From the NCBI GenBank assembly GCA_019419545.1, contig DXZT01000036.1, positions 4,888 through 68,887 on the forward strand: 64,000 bases of DNA, in the 5' to 3' direction. The notes under the pieces were generated by a model. The model was not told the DNA's origin. It saw only the letters and a list, made by a program, of their open reading frames with translations, and searched no databases. Below are positions 15,645-24,853 of the stretch, piece by piece. The stretch comes from Collinsella sp. Lineage in GTDB: Bacteria; Actinomycetota; Coriobacteriia; Coriobacteriales; Coriobacteriaceae. Positions within the stretch are counted from its first letter, which is position 1, and the number at the start of each line of letters is the position of its first letter. The position numbers were made by a program, and so were the translations under genes.

Positions 15645-18419
15645 GTGAGTCTCGGCAGCAAACTATCCAACGCAAAGGTCTCCTTTGCGATATTTAAGCG
15701 CGACATTAAGCGATTACTCGTAAACCCCGTCGCCTTGGTGGTTACCCTGGGCGTGTGCGTTATCCCTTCGCTATATGCCTGGTACAACATCGTGGCCAAT
15801 TGGGATCCGTATGGAAACACCCAGGGCATCAAGATTGCTATCGCCAACAACGATCAGGGTACTCAGAATGATCTGGTGGGCGAGCTCAACGCGGGCGACA
15901 AGGTTGTCGATCAGCTCAAGGAGAACGATCGGTTGGGCTGGACCTTCGTCGATTCGGCGGCCGATGCCAAAGAGGGCGTCGAGAGCGGGGAATACTACGC
16001 GGCGATCGTAATCCCCAAGAACTTCTCCGACAATCTTGTCTCGATGCTCGATGGCAATTACCATCAGCCGAAGCTCACCTATTACGTCAATGAGAAGAAG
16101 AGCGCCATTGCGCCCAAGGTCACCGATACCGGTGCCAACACCATCGAGGAGCAGATCAACTCGGAGTTTGTCTCCACGGTGGGCGAGACTGTTGCCAGTA
16201 TCGCCAAGGATGCCGGTGTCGATTTAAAGGACAAGGCAACCCAGACTCAGGACTCGCTGACAAGTTCGGTGTCCGAGGCATCCGACACCTTGGGTGAGGT
16301 GCGCGATTCGATTGGCGATATGAATGCCGCCATCGATAAGACGAGTGGCGCTATCGCCTCGGCTGATGCGGCGCTTGCCGGCTTGCAAGGTCAGGCACCG
16401 TCGCTGACGCAGGCAATCTCCCAGGGCAACGACCTGCTGGGCGAGGCTCGCGCCACGGCGGGCAACTCTATCACCTCGCTCTCCAAGGCACTCTCGGAAG
16501 GTAGCCTTGCACTCACCAAGACGTCAGCCTCCGCGAACGCTGCGATTGGCAAGCTAACGGGTACGGTCACATCTACGACCACCCGCATCGACAACTCGCT
16601 CGAGTCTCTCCAGGCGACGATCGATCACAATAAGGCCGTTATCGGGCACTTGGAGATTCTCGTTAATGACACGTCGACAGGTTCCGAGGAAATTGACGCG
16701 CGCATTGTATCGACCATCGATTCGCTTCGCGAGCAAAACCAGAAGCTGCAGAGCATCAAGGATGGCCTTTCTGCACAATCGAGCGCCATGGCAAACGACG
16801 CTACGGCAATCTCGAACGCGAGCAACGCACTCAACGCGGCAATTCAGACCGGTACGGCTAACCTCGGTCAGGCTCAGACCGATCTGGGTCAGAACGCACT
16901 TCCGAAGGCTTCGAGCGCGCTTGACTCCTTTGCCGCCGTTTCGGGCGATTTGACCGGCATTGTGTCGGGTATGACCCCCACGATAGCGAGCGCGCGCGGC
17001 ACGCTGGCGCAGCTCGACGCCACGCTCAAGCAGGCAAAGACCACGCTGTCCCAAACCGACGCCTCCCTTGCCAAGGTTCAGGACAAGCTCGTGACCGCCG
17101 CCAATGACATTGCGGCGCTGCAGACCTCTGAGTCTATGGGCGAGTTAGCCGACCTCATGGACGTCGACGTCAATGACGTGGCAGATTTCATGGCATCTCC
17201 GGTTGAGCTGACGTCCAAGTCAATCTATCCGGTCAAGAGCTTTGGCTCGGGCATCGCGCCCTTCTACACCAATCTGGCGCTGTGGGTAGGCGGCTATGTG
17301 CTCATCGCTATCTATAAACTCGAGGTCGACCGCGAGGGCATCGGTAGCTTTACGGCGCGTCAGGGCTACTTTGGCCGCTGGCTGCTGCTGGTGATCCTGG
17401 GTGCGTTGCAGGCCATCATCGTTACGGTGGGAGATCTGGTCATTGGCGTTCAGTGCGTCAATCCGCTGCTCTTTGTACTGGGCGGCATCGCTATTTCGTT
17501 CACCTACGTCAACATCATCTATGCGCTGTCCACCACGTTTAAGCATATCGGTAAAGCCATTGGCGTCATCCTCGTCATTGTGCAGATCCCCGGCTCGTCG
17601 GGCATGTATCCCATCGAGATGATGCCCGGCTTCTTCCAATGGCTGCATCCGCTGCTGCCCTTCACCTATGGCATCAACCTGCTGCGCGAGACCGTCGGTG
17701 GCATGTATTCGTTCAACTACCTGTTCAACCTGTGCATCCTGGGCGTGTTCCTTGCCATCGCACTCTTTATTGGCTTGCAGCTGCGTCCGCTGCTGCTCAA
17801 CCTCAACCTGCTCTTTGACAAGCAGCTTTCCACGACGGGCCTCATGATCTGCGAGTCCAACGACCTGCCGCGCCAGCGCTATTCGCTGCGCACGGCCATG
17901 CGCGTCATGCTCGATTCGGATTCGTACCGTCGCGAGCTGCTCGATCATGCCGTGGCGTTTGAGCATCGCTACCCGTACTACATCAAGGGCGGTTTTGCCG
18001 CCGTGGTAGGCGTGCAGGTTCTGCTCTTTGTGCTTTCGACGGTGCTCGATATCGACAATAACGGCAAGATCATCCTGCTCGTTATCTGGATCATTTCGGT
18101 TATCGCCATCTGCGGCTGGCTCATCAACATCGAATACATCCGTGCGAGCCTCAATACCCAGATGCGTATCTCGGCGCTTTCGGACGAGGACCTTCGCCGC
18201 GAGATGCGCGAGCACACGGCTGCCATCCCTGCCGCCCGTCGCATATTTGGTCTCAACGCCAGCGAGCGTGGCGCCAAGGGAGGCGAACAGCCTACGAGCC
18301 GTCTGTCGCATATCGGTGCGCATCGTAAGGCTCAAGATGCCGACGGCGCTGACAACGTAAACGGAAACGACGGGGACACCACCTCGCTTGGCAAGCACTC
18401 TAAAGGAGGTGAGGCATAA
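15645..18419 (+). CDS. YhgE/Pip-family membrane protein (first of two)
   Basis: A 924-residue protein of the YhgE/Pip (phage infection protein, EsaA-related) group. A cytoplasmic N-terminus (FKRDIKRLL) leads into one membrane helix (about 30-50) and the family motif SLYAWYNIVANWDPYGNT. An outer Ala/Ser/Thr-rich coiled region of about 400 residues follows, then an ABC-2-like membrane bundle between about 530 and 730, and two further helices near 800 and 830 before a charged tail. GTG 15645 is preferred to ATG 15630 because AGGATGGATGG then serves as the binding site. It is translationally coupled to the second copy (stop and next start adjacent). The function is unsettled: phage receptors, export of small molecules and type VII secretion partners have been proposed for the family. 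Confidence 0.85.
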   Translation: MSLGSKLSNAKVSFAIFKRDIKRLLVNPVALVVTLGVCVIPSLYAWYNIVANWDPYGNTQGIKIAIANNDQGTQNDLVGELNAGDKVVDQLKENDRLGWTFVDSAADAKEGVESGEYYAAIVIPKNFSDNLVSMLDGNYHQPKLTYYVNEKKSAIAPKVTDTGANTIEEQINSEFVSTVGETVASIAKDAGVDLKDKATQTQDSLTSSVSEASDTLGEVRDSIGDMNAAIDKTSGAIASADAALAGLQGQAPSLTQAISQGNDLLGEARATAGNSITSLSKALSEGSLALTKTSASANAAIGKLTGTVTSTTTRIDNSLESLQATIDHNKAVIGHLEILVNDTSTGSEEIDARIVSTIDSLREQNQKLQSIKDGLSAQSSAMANDATAISNASNALNAAIQTGTANLGQAQTDLGQNALPKASSALDSFAAVSGDLTGIVSGMTPTIASARGTLAQLDATLKQAKTTLSQTDASLAKVQDKLVTAANDIAALQTSESMGELADLMDVDVNDVADFMASPVELTSKSIYPVKSFGSGIAPFYTNLALWVGGYVLIAIYKLEVDREGIGSFTARQGYFGRWLLLVILGALQAIIVTVGDLVIGVQCVNPLLFVLGGIAISFTYVNIIYALSTTFKHIGKAIGVILVIVQIPGSSGMYPIEMMPGFFQWLHPLLPFTYGINLLRETVGGMYSFNYLFNLCILGVFLAIALFIGLQLRPLLLNLNLLFDKQLSTTGLMICESNDLPRQRYSLRTAMRVMLDSDSYRRELLDHAVAFEHRYPYYIKGGFAAVVGVQVLLFVLSTVLDIDNNGKIILLVIWIISVIAICGWLINIEYIRASLNTQMRISALSDEDLRREMREHTAAIPAARRIFGLNASERGAKGGEQPTSRLSHIGAHRKAQDADGADNVNGNDGDTTSLGKHSKGGEA

Positions 18420-20609
18420 ATGAAAAACATCCTGCACCTGTTTAAGCGCGATGTCCAAAACGTGTCTCGCTCCGTGATCGGCATGGTCGTCGTGATGGGC
18501 CTGATCATCGTGCCATGTCTCTATGCATGGTTTAACATCGCCGGAAGCTGGGATCCCTACGGCAATACCGGCAACCTTAAGATTGCAGTGGTCAACACCG
18601 ATGAGGGTTACGAGAGCGATCTGATTCCCGTCGAGGTCAACGTGGGCGAAAACGTAACCGCCACCCTGCGCGGCAACGAGAACTTCGACTGGGTCGTCCT
18701 CAACGACCGTGATAAGGCGATTGAGGGCGTTAAGTCGGGCGCGTACTACGCTGCCGTCGTTATCCCTAAAACGTTTAGCGCCGACATGATGACGCTTTTC
18801 TCGACCGAGGTGAAGCACGCCGATATCGAGTTCTATGAGAATCAGAAGGCCAACGCCATCGCACAGATCGTGACTGAAAAGGGTTCGAGCGCCGTCCAGA
18901 GTCAGGTCAACGAGACCTTTACCAAGACCATCACGACCATCGGCCTTAAGACCGTGTCCAGCCTGCTCGACTATATGAGTACCGACCAGGTGAGCAGCTT
19001 TATCGCCAATCTGTCCTCGACGCTGGGCGATTCGGTCGAGGACCTGCAGGACGTTCAGGCGAGTGCGACGTCGCTCGCGGGCATTTTGAGCTCCACGTCC
19101 GATTCACTGACATCGGCGGGCGGCATGCTCAAGCAGACGGGCACCGTTGATGAGTCGACGAAGCAGCTGATGGAGCACGCCAAGAGTGGCATCAATGATT
19201 CCAAGGAAGCGCTCAAGGCCGCCAACGATGCCGTTGACGCGGCGATTGACGGAAGCGCGGGCTCGTTCGACAACGTGTCCGCCGAGCTTGCGAAGGCATT
19301 CGATGCCGCGAATCAGCATGTTGACCTTACGGTGTCTCAGCTCAACGAAGCCGCAGCGGCGCTCAATACGCGTGCTGACGATATCGATGCGATGACCGAT
19401 CAGCTCCGTAACCTTGCCGACCAGGTGAGTGATGACAAGCTCAAAGACGGTCTCGAGTCCGCTGCGACGTCGCTGGGCAGAATTGCCGTGGAGTACCGCA
19501 ACAATGCGAAGGACCTGACGGCGACCGCAAAGTCCCTTTCGGACGGCATGGCGGAGGTCAACAACTCGCGTGCCGAGGTCGACCAGGCCATCGCCGATGC
19601 CAAGGCGGGTATCTCGGGAGCCAAGTCCGACTACGATTCCACGTTCTCGGTTAAGGCCAAGGAGCTCAAGAAGACCATTTCGGGCGTTCTGGATTCCCTG
19701 AACGGTATCTCGGGTGACTTGGATAGCGCCGTGAGCGGTCTGACCGACGCCTCTGGCTCGCTCGCAAAGGGCCTCTCCAAGGCTGCGACGCTGGTCAACA
19801 AGGCTTCCGATCAGCTGGGTGAGGCATCGGACAAGATCAGCGCCTTTAAGGACGAGCTCGATGGCGCCCTGATGTCGGACGACCTTGCCACGATCAAGAC
19901 GATGATCGGCAACGATCCCGAGGGTTTGGCCGTGTCGCTTTCCGGCCCCGTCGCGCTCGACCGCAAGCCGGTCTATCCGATCCGCAATTACGGTTCGGCC
20001 ATGGCGCCGTTCTATACGATCCTGTCGCTGTGGGTCGGCTCGATCGTGCTGGCGGCCATGATGAAGGTATCGGTTGACGATGAGCTCATCAACGAGCTGA
20101 TCCCCGTGCGCCTGCACGAGATCTACCTGGGCCGCTACCTGTTCTTTGGAGGTCTGGCCCTGCTGCAGGCGACACTCGTGTGCGCGGGCGACATCCTGTT
20201 CTTTGGCATCCAATGCGACAACCCGCTGCAGTTTGTGCTGGCGGGCTGGGTCGCGAGTCTCGTGTTCTCCAATATCGTCTACACGCTCACGGTTTCGTTT
20301 GGCGATATCGGCAAGGCGCTCGCTGTCGTGCTGTTGGTCATGCAGGTCGGCGGTTCAGGCGGTACGTTCCCCATCGAGATGACCGGCCCCGTGTTCCAGG
20401 CGATCTACCCGTTCCTGCCGTTTACCCACGGCATCAACGCCATGCACGCCGCCATGGCTGGCGCCTACCATATGGAGTACTGGATTGAGCTGGGTATCTT
20501 GGCGAGCTACCTGATTCCGTCGCTGGGCCTGGGCGTCGTCTTCCGCCGCCCGGTCATCAAGGCCAACGACTGGATCATCGAAAAGCTGGAGTCGACCAAA
20601 TTGATTTAG
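18420..20609 (+). CDS. YhgE/Pip-family membrane protein (second of two)
   Basis: A 729-residue paralog of the preceding protein. The N-terminal helix and SLYAWFNIAGSWDPYGNT-type motif are shared (here CLYAWFNIAGSWDPYGNT), followed by a long outer coiled region rich in Ala, Ser and Asp and a C-terminal bundle of about five helices from residue 515 on. It lacks the extra C-terminal helices and tail of the first copy. Its ribosome site AAAGGAGGTGAG lies inside the end of the first gene, so the two are made together and may form a heteromeric complex. No T7SS genes (EssC, WXG100) are in the window. Confidence 0.87.
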   Translation: MKNILHLFKRDVQNVSRSVIGMVVVMGLIIVPCLYAWFNIAGSWDPYGNTGNLKIAVVNTDEGYESDLIPVEVNVGENVTATLRGNENFDWVVLNDRDKAIEGVKSGAYYAAVVIPKTFSADMMTLFSTEVKHADIEFYENQKANAIAQIVTEKGSSAVQSQVNETFTKTITTIGLKTVSSLLDYMSTDQVSSFIANLSSTLGDSVEDLQDVQASATSLAGILSSTSDSLTSAGGMLKQTGTVDESTKQLMEHAKSGINDSKEALKAANDAVDAAIDGSAGSFDNVSAELAKAFDAANQHVDLTVSQLNEAAAALNTRADDIDAMTDQLRNLADQVSDDKLKDGLESAATSLGRIAVEYRNNAKDLTATAKSLSDGMAEVNNSRAEVDQAIADAKAGISGAKSDYDSTFSVKAKELKKTISGVLDSLNGISGDLDSAVSGLTDASGSLAKGLSKAATLVNKASDQLGEASDKISAFKDELDGALMSDDLATIKTMIGNDPEGLAVSLSGPVALDRKPVYPIRNYGSAMAPFYTILSLWVGSIVLAAMMKVSVDDELINELIPVRLHEIYLGRYLFFGGLALLQATLVCAGDILFFGIQCDNPLQFVLAGWVASLVFSNIVYTLTVSFGDIGKALAVVLLVMQVGGSGGTFPIEMTGPVFQAIYPFLPFTHGINAMHAAMAGAYHMEYWIELGILASYLIPSLGLGVVFRRPVIKANDWIIEKLESTKLI

Positions 20610-20703
20610 CGCGACAATGTGGCGTTGACGGAACATCGAGGCCTTCCGGCTCGACGCTTTAGTTGAGTGAATTGCATGAGCTGCTTGGTTGTTGCTACAG
20701 TAG

Positions 20704-20740
20704 CGGGGCGTGCCGGGGGTCCGGCGCGTCCCGTTTTTAT
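20704..20740 (+). terminator. Terminator after the YhgE pair
   Basis: A 13-bp GC-rich stem (20704-20716 with 20721-20733, two G-U pairs), loop GGGT, followed by TTTTTATTT. Confidence 0.8.
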
Positions 20741-20809
20741 TTGACCATGAGGCGGCACGCAGCCATACGCGTGCGGACACCACGCCCAGATTGAGTGCGA
20801 GGATGTTCC

Positions 20810-21793
20810 ATGGCCCAATACGCTGCCAACGAAATCGAAAACATGCCCGATAGCCCTGTAGCCCGTGAGGATTTGGGCGCGGGTGGTATTCCCCGGGGTG
20901 CCGGCGCACGCTCGCCGTTGTTCTGGAAAGTTCTACTGCTTTCGGTGGCGATTATCTGGGGCTACTCCTTTACCACTATGAAGGACGCACTCGACACCAT
21001 TCCGGTGTTCGAGCTGGTCTATGTTCGCTTTCTCCCGGCATCACTGGTTATGTTTGCAATTTTCCATAAGCGCATCATCGCTCATTTCAATGCCCGCAAC
21101 CTGATCGTCGGGCTTGGCATGGGCGCGCTCATGTGGGGTGCCTACGGTTTGCAGACGATCGGCCTGGCACAGACCACGGCGGGCAAGAGCGCTTTTTTGA
21201 CCGGCACGTATTGCATCCTTGTGCCGTTTGCAAGCTATGTCCTGAGCGGTGAAAAGCTTACCCGGTATAACCTGGGTGCAGCGTTGTTGTGCCTGGCGGG
21301 TATTGGCCTGGTAGCGCTCGATAGCGTCGAGTTCAATGCCGGCGATGTTATTACCTTGGGCGGCGCGATCTTCTTCGCCATCCAGATGGCGGTGACTGCC
21401 AAGTACGGTCGCAAGATGGACATCAACGTCATCACGTTTTGGATGTTTGTGGGCAATGGCGTTTTGAGTTTAATCACGTCGCTGCTATTCGAGACTCAGG
21501 CGCCCCTCTCTGCATGGACGCCGGAGTTTATCGGTGTGGCTGTTTTCCTCTCGGTGGGCTGCACATGCGTGGCGCTGCTCGTCCAAAACGTCGGTTTGGC
21601 GCATGTCCCCGCCTCGACGGGCTCACTGCTTCTTTCGATGGAGTCGCCTTCGGGCGTGTTGTTTTCGGTGCTGCTGATGGGGGAGGCGCTCACCTCGCGC
21701 CTGCTCGCCGGCTTCGTGCTTATCTTCCTGTCGATTATCTTGAGCGAGACTCACTTCGATTTTTTGCGCAAAAAGCCGCGCCCGCAATTGTAA
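20810..21793 (+). CDS. DMT-superfamily transporter (EamA)
   Basis: A 327-residue inner-membrane protein with about ten hydrophobic segments arranged as two EamA repeats, as usual for drug/metabolite exporters. Recognisable features are the first-helix segment SVAIIWGYSFTTMKDAL and the repeat-end VGLAHVPASTGSLLLSMESP. ATG 20810 is chosen because GCGAGGATG precedes it; a start at 20795 would need a weaker site. It is monocistronic with its own terminator. The substrate is unknown (amino acids and purines are common for the family). Confidence 0.87.
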   Translation: MAQYAANEIENMPDSPVAREDLGAGGIPRGAGARSPLFWKVLLLSVAIIWGYSFTTMKDALDTIPVFELVYVRFLPASLVMFAIFHKRIIAHFNARNLIVGLGMGALMWGAYGLQTIGLAQTTAGKSAFLTGTYCILVPFASYVLSGEKLTRYNLGAALLCLAGIGLVALDSVEFNAGDVITLGGAIFFAIQMAVTAKYGRKMDINVITFWMFVGNGVLSLITSLLFETQAPLSAWTPEFIGVAVFLSVGCTCVALLVQNVGLAHVPASTGSLLLSMESPSGVLFSVLLMGEALTSRLLAGFVLIFLSIILSETHFDFLRKKPRPQL

Positions 21794-21805
21794 ACAACTT
21801 GTTGC

Positions 21806-21832
21806 GCCGCCCTCTCGGGGCGGCATTTTTTA
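21806..21832 (+). terminator. Terminator after the EamA gene
   Basis: GCCGCCC and GGGCGGC pair around a short loop and are followed by ATTTTTTAT, 13 bp after the stop. Confidence 0.85.
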
Positions 21833-21909
21833 TGCGTCGCCCTTAAAGTTGTACCTTGCACTTTACGCTATCAAAGTGCTTGCTGCAAAAACGTTACTGG
21901 AGGGCATTT

Positions 21910-23205
21910 ATGGCACCAGCTCTGTCCGATCTTCAACCGCAATCAGCGCCCAAGGCCACCGCAGCGGCGCAGGCCGCTATCGGTGACGGTCTCGTTGCAG
22001 AAGCTCAGGCTTTTGCAGACGAGCTCGCTGTGTGGCGACACGATTTACACCAGATGCCCGAGCTGGGTAATAGCCTCCCGCAGACCTCTGCGTATATTCA
22101 AGCGCGCCTGACCGAGATGGAAATCCCATTTGCCACGCTCGTCGATGGTTCCTGTGTTGTGGGCCTTGTCGGCGCCGGTGCCGCCGCGGCCCAGGGCAAT
22201 GGCGTCTGCACGGACGAACAGGCCGGTACGGTCATCATGCTTCGCGGCGACATGGATGCCCTGCCCGTTGTCGAGGAATCGGGCGAGCCTTTCGCTTCCA
22301 CCAACGGCTGCATGCACGCTTGTGGCCACGATATGCATGCGACGGCGCTGCTCGGCGCGACCCGTTTGCTCAAGGCCCGCGAGTCCGAGCTTGTCGACGC
22401 TAACGCCACAGTTAAGTTGCTGTTCCAGCCGGGCGAGGAAACCTTTGAGGGTGCCCGCGCCGCCATCGCCGACGGTCTGCTGCAGAACCCGCGTCCCCAG
22501 GCCGCCTTTGCCATGCATGTCAATAGCCAGTCGCCGCTTGGCCTGGTGCTCTATGGGAGTCCGGCGCTCTCGGGCGTGTACGGTTTCCGCATCACGCTGC
22601 AGGGCAAGGGTGGCCACGGTTCCAGCCCCGAGATCTGCATCGACCCCATCACGGCCGGCGTCCATGTGCACCTGGCGCTCCAGGAGCTTATCTCCCGCGA
22701 GGTGCCAGCGGCCAAGGAAGTCGCACTTACCGTTGGTAAGTTCGCTGGCGGCTTGGCGGCCAACGTCATCCCTGACACCTGTGTGCTCGAGGGAACGCTG
22801 CGCGGCTTCGATGTCGAGCTCATGGCTCACCTTAAGACCCGCATCGCGGAGGTCGTCAACGGCGTTGCCGCAACATATCGTACGCCGGCAACCATCGAGA
22901 CGCTTTCGGACGTTCCGCCGCTCGTGCTCGACAGCGATATGACCCAGGCCTCGCTTGGCTACGTGGGCGCGGTGCTGTCCAAGGCTGCCTTCCTGCCGCT
23001 ATTCCACGCCATGGCGAGCGAGGACTTCGCGCTTATCTCGAGCGAGATCCCAAGTGCGTACTTTACGGTGGGCGCGGCCGTGACCGATACGGACGAGCAT
23101 TTTGCCCAGCATCATCCCAAGGCGCGCTTTAACGATGCCGAGCTTCCTCTCGGCGCCGCGGCTTATGCCGCCGTCGCTTTGGGCTACATCGCCGATCATC
23201 GGTAG
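21910..23205 (+). CDS. M20-family amidohydrolase (N-acyl-amino-acid/hippurate hydrolase type)
   Basis: A 431-residue cytoplasmic di-zinc hydrolase that cleaves N-acyl amino acids or similar amides. Motifs: WRHDLHQMPELG near the N-terminus, MRGDMDALPV with the bridging Asp, the metal-binding CMHACGHDMHATALLG, FQPGEE with the general-base Glu pair, GGHGSSPE in the dimerization insert and the last ligand in FHAMASEDFA. An N-terminal extension of about 45 residues rich in Ala precedes the catalytic domain. GGAGGG lies 6 bp before ATG 21910. The MFS carrier 40 bp downstream probably imports the substrate. Confidence 0.88.
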   Translation: MAPALSDLQPQSAPKATAAAQAAIGDGLVAEAQAFADELAVWRHDLHQMPELGNSLPQTSAYIQARLTEMEIPFATLVDGSCVVGLVGAGAAAAQGNGVCTDEQAGTVIMLRGDMDALPVVEESGEPFASTNGCMHACGHDMHATALLGATRLLKARESELVDANATVKLLFQPGEETFEGARAAIADGLLQNPRPQAAFAMHVNSQSPLGLVLYGSPALSGVYGFRITLQGKGGHGSSPEICIDPITAGVHVHLALQELISREVPAAKEVALTVGKFAGGLAANVIPDTCVLEGTLRGFDVELMAHLKTRIAEVVNGVAATYRTPATIETLSDVPPLVLDSDMTQASLGYVGAVLSKAAFLPLFHAMASEDFALISSEIPSAYFTVGAAVTDTDEHFAQHHPKARFNDAELPLGAAAYAAVALGYIADHR

Positions 23206-23245
23206 CACCCAATCTTGCTACTCGTTTGTTTAAAAAAGGAACAGT

Positions 23246-24550
23246 ATGTCCCAGCAACGTAAATTTTTCCCCGGCTGGCTCGTGGTGGCCTCCGGCTTTG
23301 TGATCATGGCCACGTGCTACACGATTTTCGTTAACTGCATGAGCCTGTTTCAGCCGCTCATCGTAAGCGACCTGGGCATCACGCTTGCGCAGTACAACAT
23401 CTCCAACGCTATCTCCACCGTGGTGAGCGTTATCGGCTCGCTTGTCATTGGCCATGTCGCCGATAAAGTAAGCGGCCGCGTTTTGGGCTCCCTCACTGTA
23501 ATCGCCACCTCTGCCGTTCTTGCCGGCATGAGCTTTGTCGGTGAGCTGTGGCAGGTCTACGTGCTCTTTGCCGTCTCGGGCTGCTTTGCCGTCGCCTCGA
23601 CCCGCCTGCTCATCAGCCTAGTGACCGCCAACTGGTTTACGGCCAAGCGAGGCCTTGCCATCTCCATCGCACTTTCGGGCTCGGGCTTTGGCGGCGCTAT
23701 TCTGTCTCCCATCGTGAGCTCGCTCATCGTGAGCGTTGGCTGGCGTTCCGCCTTCCTGGTGCTCGCGGCTATCTGCATGGTGGCGGCGCTGCCCATCACG
23801 GCCTATTCCTTCCGCACCAAGCCTTCCGAGATCGGTCTTAAGCCGCTCGGCGAGAATCCAGGCGACCCGTCTGCTTCTGCCACGGGTGATAAGAACGAGA
23901 AGGCAGCCCCCGAGGTTAGCGTCGGCTGGTCTCGTATCAAGAAGAGCCCGGCATTTTGGCTGCTTGTCGTCGCCTTCCTCTTTATGGGCTTGGTCAATGG
24001 CGCCATCCTGCCCAACCAGGTTACCAACATGACGAGTGTTACCGTCAACGGTGCCAAGATTGTCACGGGCGGCCACGATCCCATGTGGGCGGGTACCGTA
24101 CTTTCGGCCTACATGGTCACCGTCGTTATTGCCAAGATTTCGCTCGGTGCGATCTATGACCGCTTTGGCCTGCGCTTTGGCAATATCCTTGGCTCCGTTG
24201 CGTGCATTATCGCCTGCGTGGCGCTGTGTTTCCCGACGACGGACCTCGGTCCTATTGTCGCCGCTGTGAGCTTTGGTGTTGGAACGTGCATGGGCACCAT
24301 CACGCCTACCATCGCCGCGTCCAAGCAGTTTGGCATGGCCGACCTGGGTAAGGTCACGGGCACCATTACCTCGCTCGAGATGGTCGGCGGCACCGTGGGC
24401 GCCATTGTCTCGGGCGTGCTGTTCGATGCCACGGGCTCCTTTGCGAGCACCTGGATTGTGTGCCTGGCGTGCTCCGTGGTCATGCTCGTGTTCCTGCTGG
24501 CATCCGAGCCCATCGCCGCCAAGCTGCGCGCAAGCGTGGCGGGGGAGTAG
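23246..24550 (+). CDS. MFS transporter (OFA/oxalate-formate-antiporter-like)
   Basis: A 434-residue, 12-helix major facilitator. It shows the loop 2-3 motif GHVADKVSGRVLG and the OFA-type start (FFPGWLVVASGFVIM), a central charged loop between helices 6 and 7 (GENPGDPSASATGDKNEK), and the second-half motif AIYDRFGLRFG. AAAAAAGGAACAG precedes the ATG. The pairing with the M20 hydrolase suggests import of an acylated amino acid, dipeptide-like amide or small carboxylate; the exact substrate cannot be read from sequence. Confidence 0.87.
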   Translation: MSQQRKFFPGWLVVASGFVIMATCYTIFVNCMSLFQPLIVSDLGITLAQYNISNAISTVVSVIGSLVIGHVADKVSGRVLGSLTVIATSAVLAGMSFVGELWQVYVLFAVSGCFAVASTRLLISLVTANWFTAKRGLAISIALSGSGFGGAILSPIVSSLIVSVGWRSAFLVLAAICMVAALPITAYSFRTKPSEIGLKPLGENPGDPSASATGDKNEKAAPEVSVGWSRIKKSPAFWLLVVAFLFMGLVNGAILPNQVTNMTSVTVNGAKIVTGGHDPMWAGTVLSAYMVTVVIAKISLGAIYDRFGLRFGNILGSVACIIACVALCFPTTDLGPIVAAVSFGVGTCMGTITPTIAASKQFGMADLGKVTGTITSLEMVGGTVGAIVSGVLFDATGSFASTWIVCLACSVVMLVFLLASEPIAAKLRASVAGE

Positions 24551-24583
24551 CGGGTCGCCGCCTATTCCTGTTTGCCTGTTCTG

Positions 24584-24649
24584 CCCGTGGCTGCCCTGGA
24601 AGCCGAATGGATGCTCGTACTGTCATTCGGTTTCCAGGGCAGCCACGGG
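24584..24649 (+). repeat. 26-bp hairpin (first of three abutting)
   Basis: Positions 24584-24609 pair with 24624-24649 without interruption (one G-U), loop of 14 nt. It begins 33 bp after the MFS stop. There is no T-tract downstream. Confidence 0.85.
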
Positions 24650-24658
24650 TCTACGAAA

Positions 24659-24722
24659 TGATCTCTTTTCCTCCGTCCCCAAGGGATCACGTAATCCGAA
24701 GGGGACGGAGGAAAAGGGATCA
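24659..24722 (+). repeat. 22-bp hairpin (second of three)
   Basis: 24659-24680 pairs with 24701-24722 (one G-U). The 20-nt loop contains a further GGAT/ATCC pairing. The left arm plus loop start recurs in inverse orientation at 60962-60992 with 27 of 31 matches. Confidence 0.85.
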
Positions 24723-24795
24723 CAAACCGCGGCGGCGTGTCTGGCCGAACGAGTCCCCATACCCTCGTTCGGTCAGACGCGCCGCCGCTGTTTGT
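24722..24795 (+). repeat. 31-bp hairpin (third of three)
   Basis: 24722-24753 pairs with 24764-24795 with a single mismatch and two G-U pairs; the loop is 10 nt. It starts on the last base of the second hairpin and ends 11 bp before the hisS -10 box. Confidence 0.85.
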
Positions 24796-24805
24796 GTTTG
24801 TGCCG

Positions 24806-24811
24806 TATAAT
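24806..24811 (+). promoter_or_regulatory. -10 box of hisS
   Basis: A perfect TATAAT lies 43 bp before the hisS ATG. The -35 region would fall within the right arm of the preceding hairpin and has no good TTGACA match. Confidence 0.5.
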
Positions 24812-24853
24812 GTCCACTACCTATGACGCGATACAAAAGAAAGGTGTTTGCCC

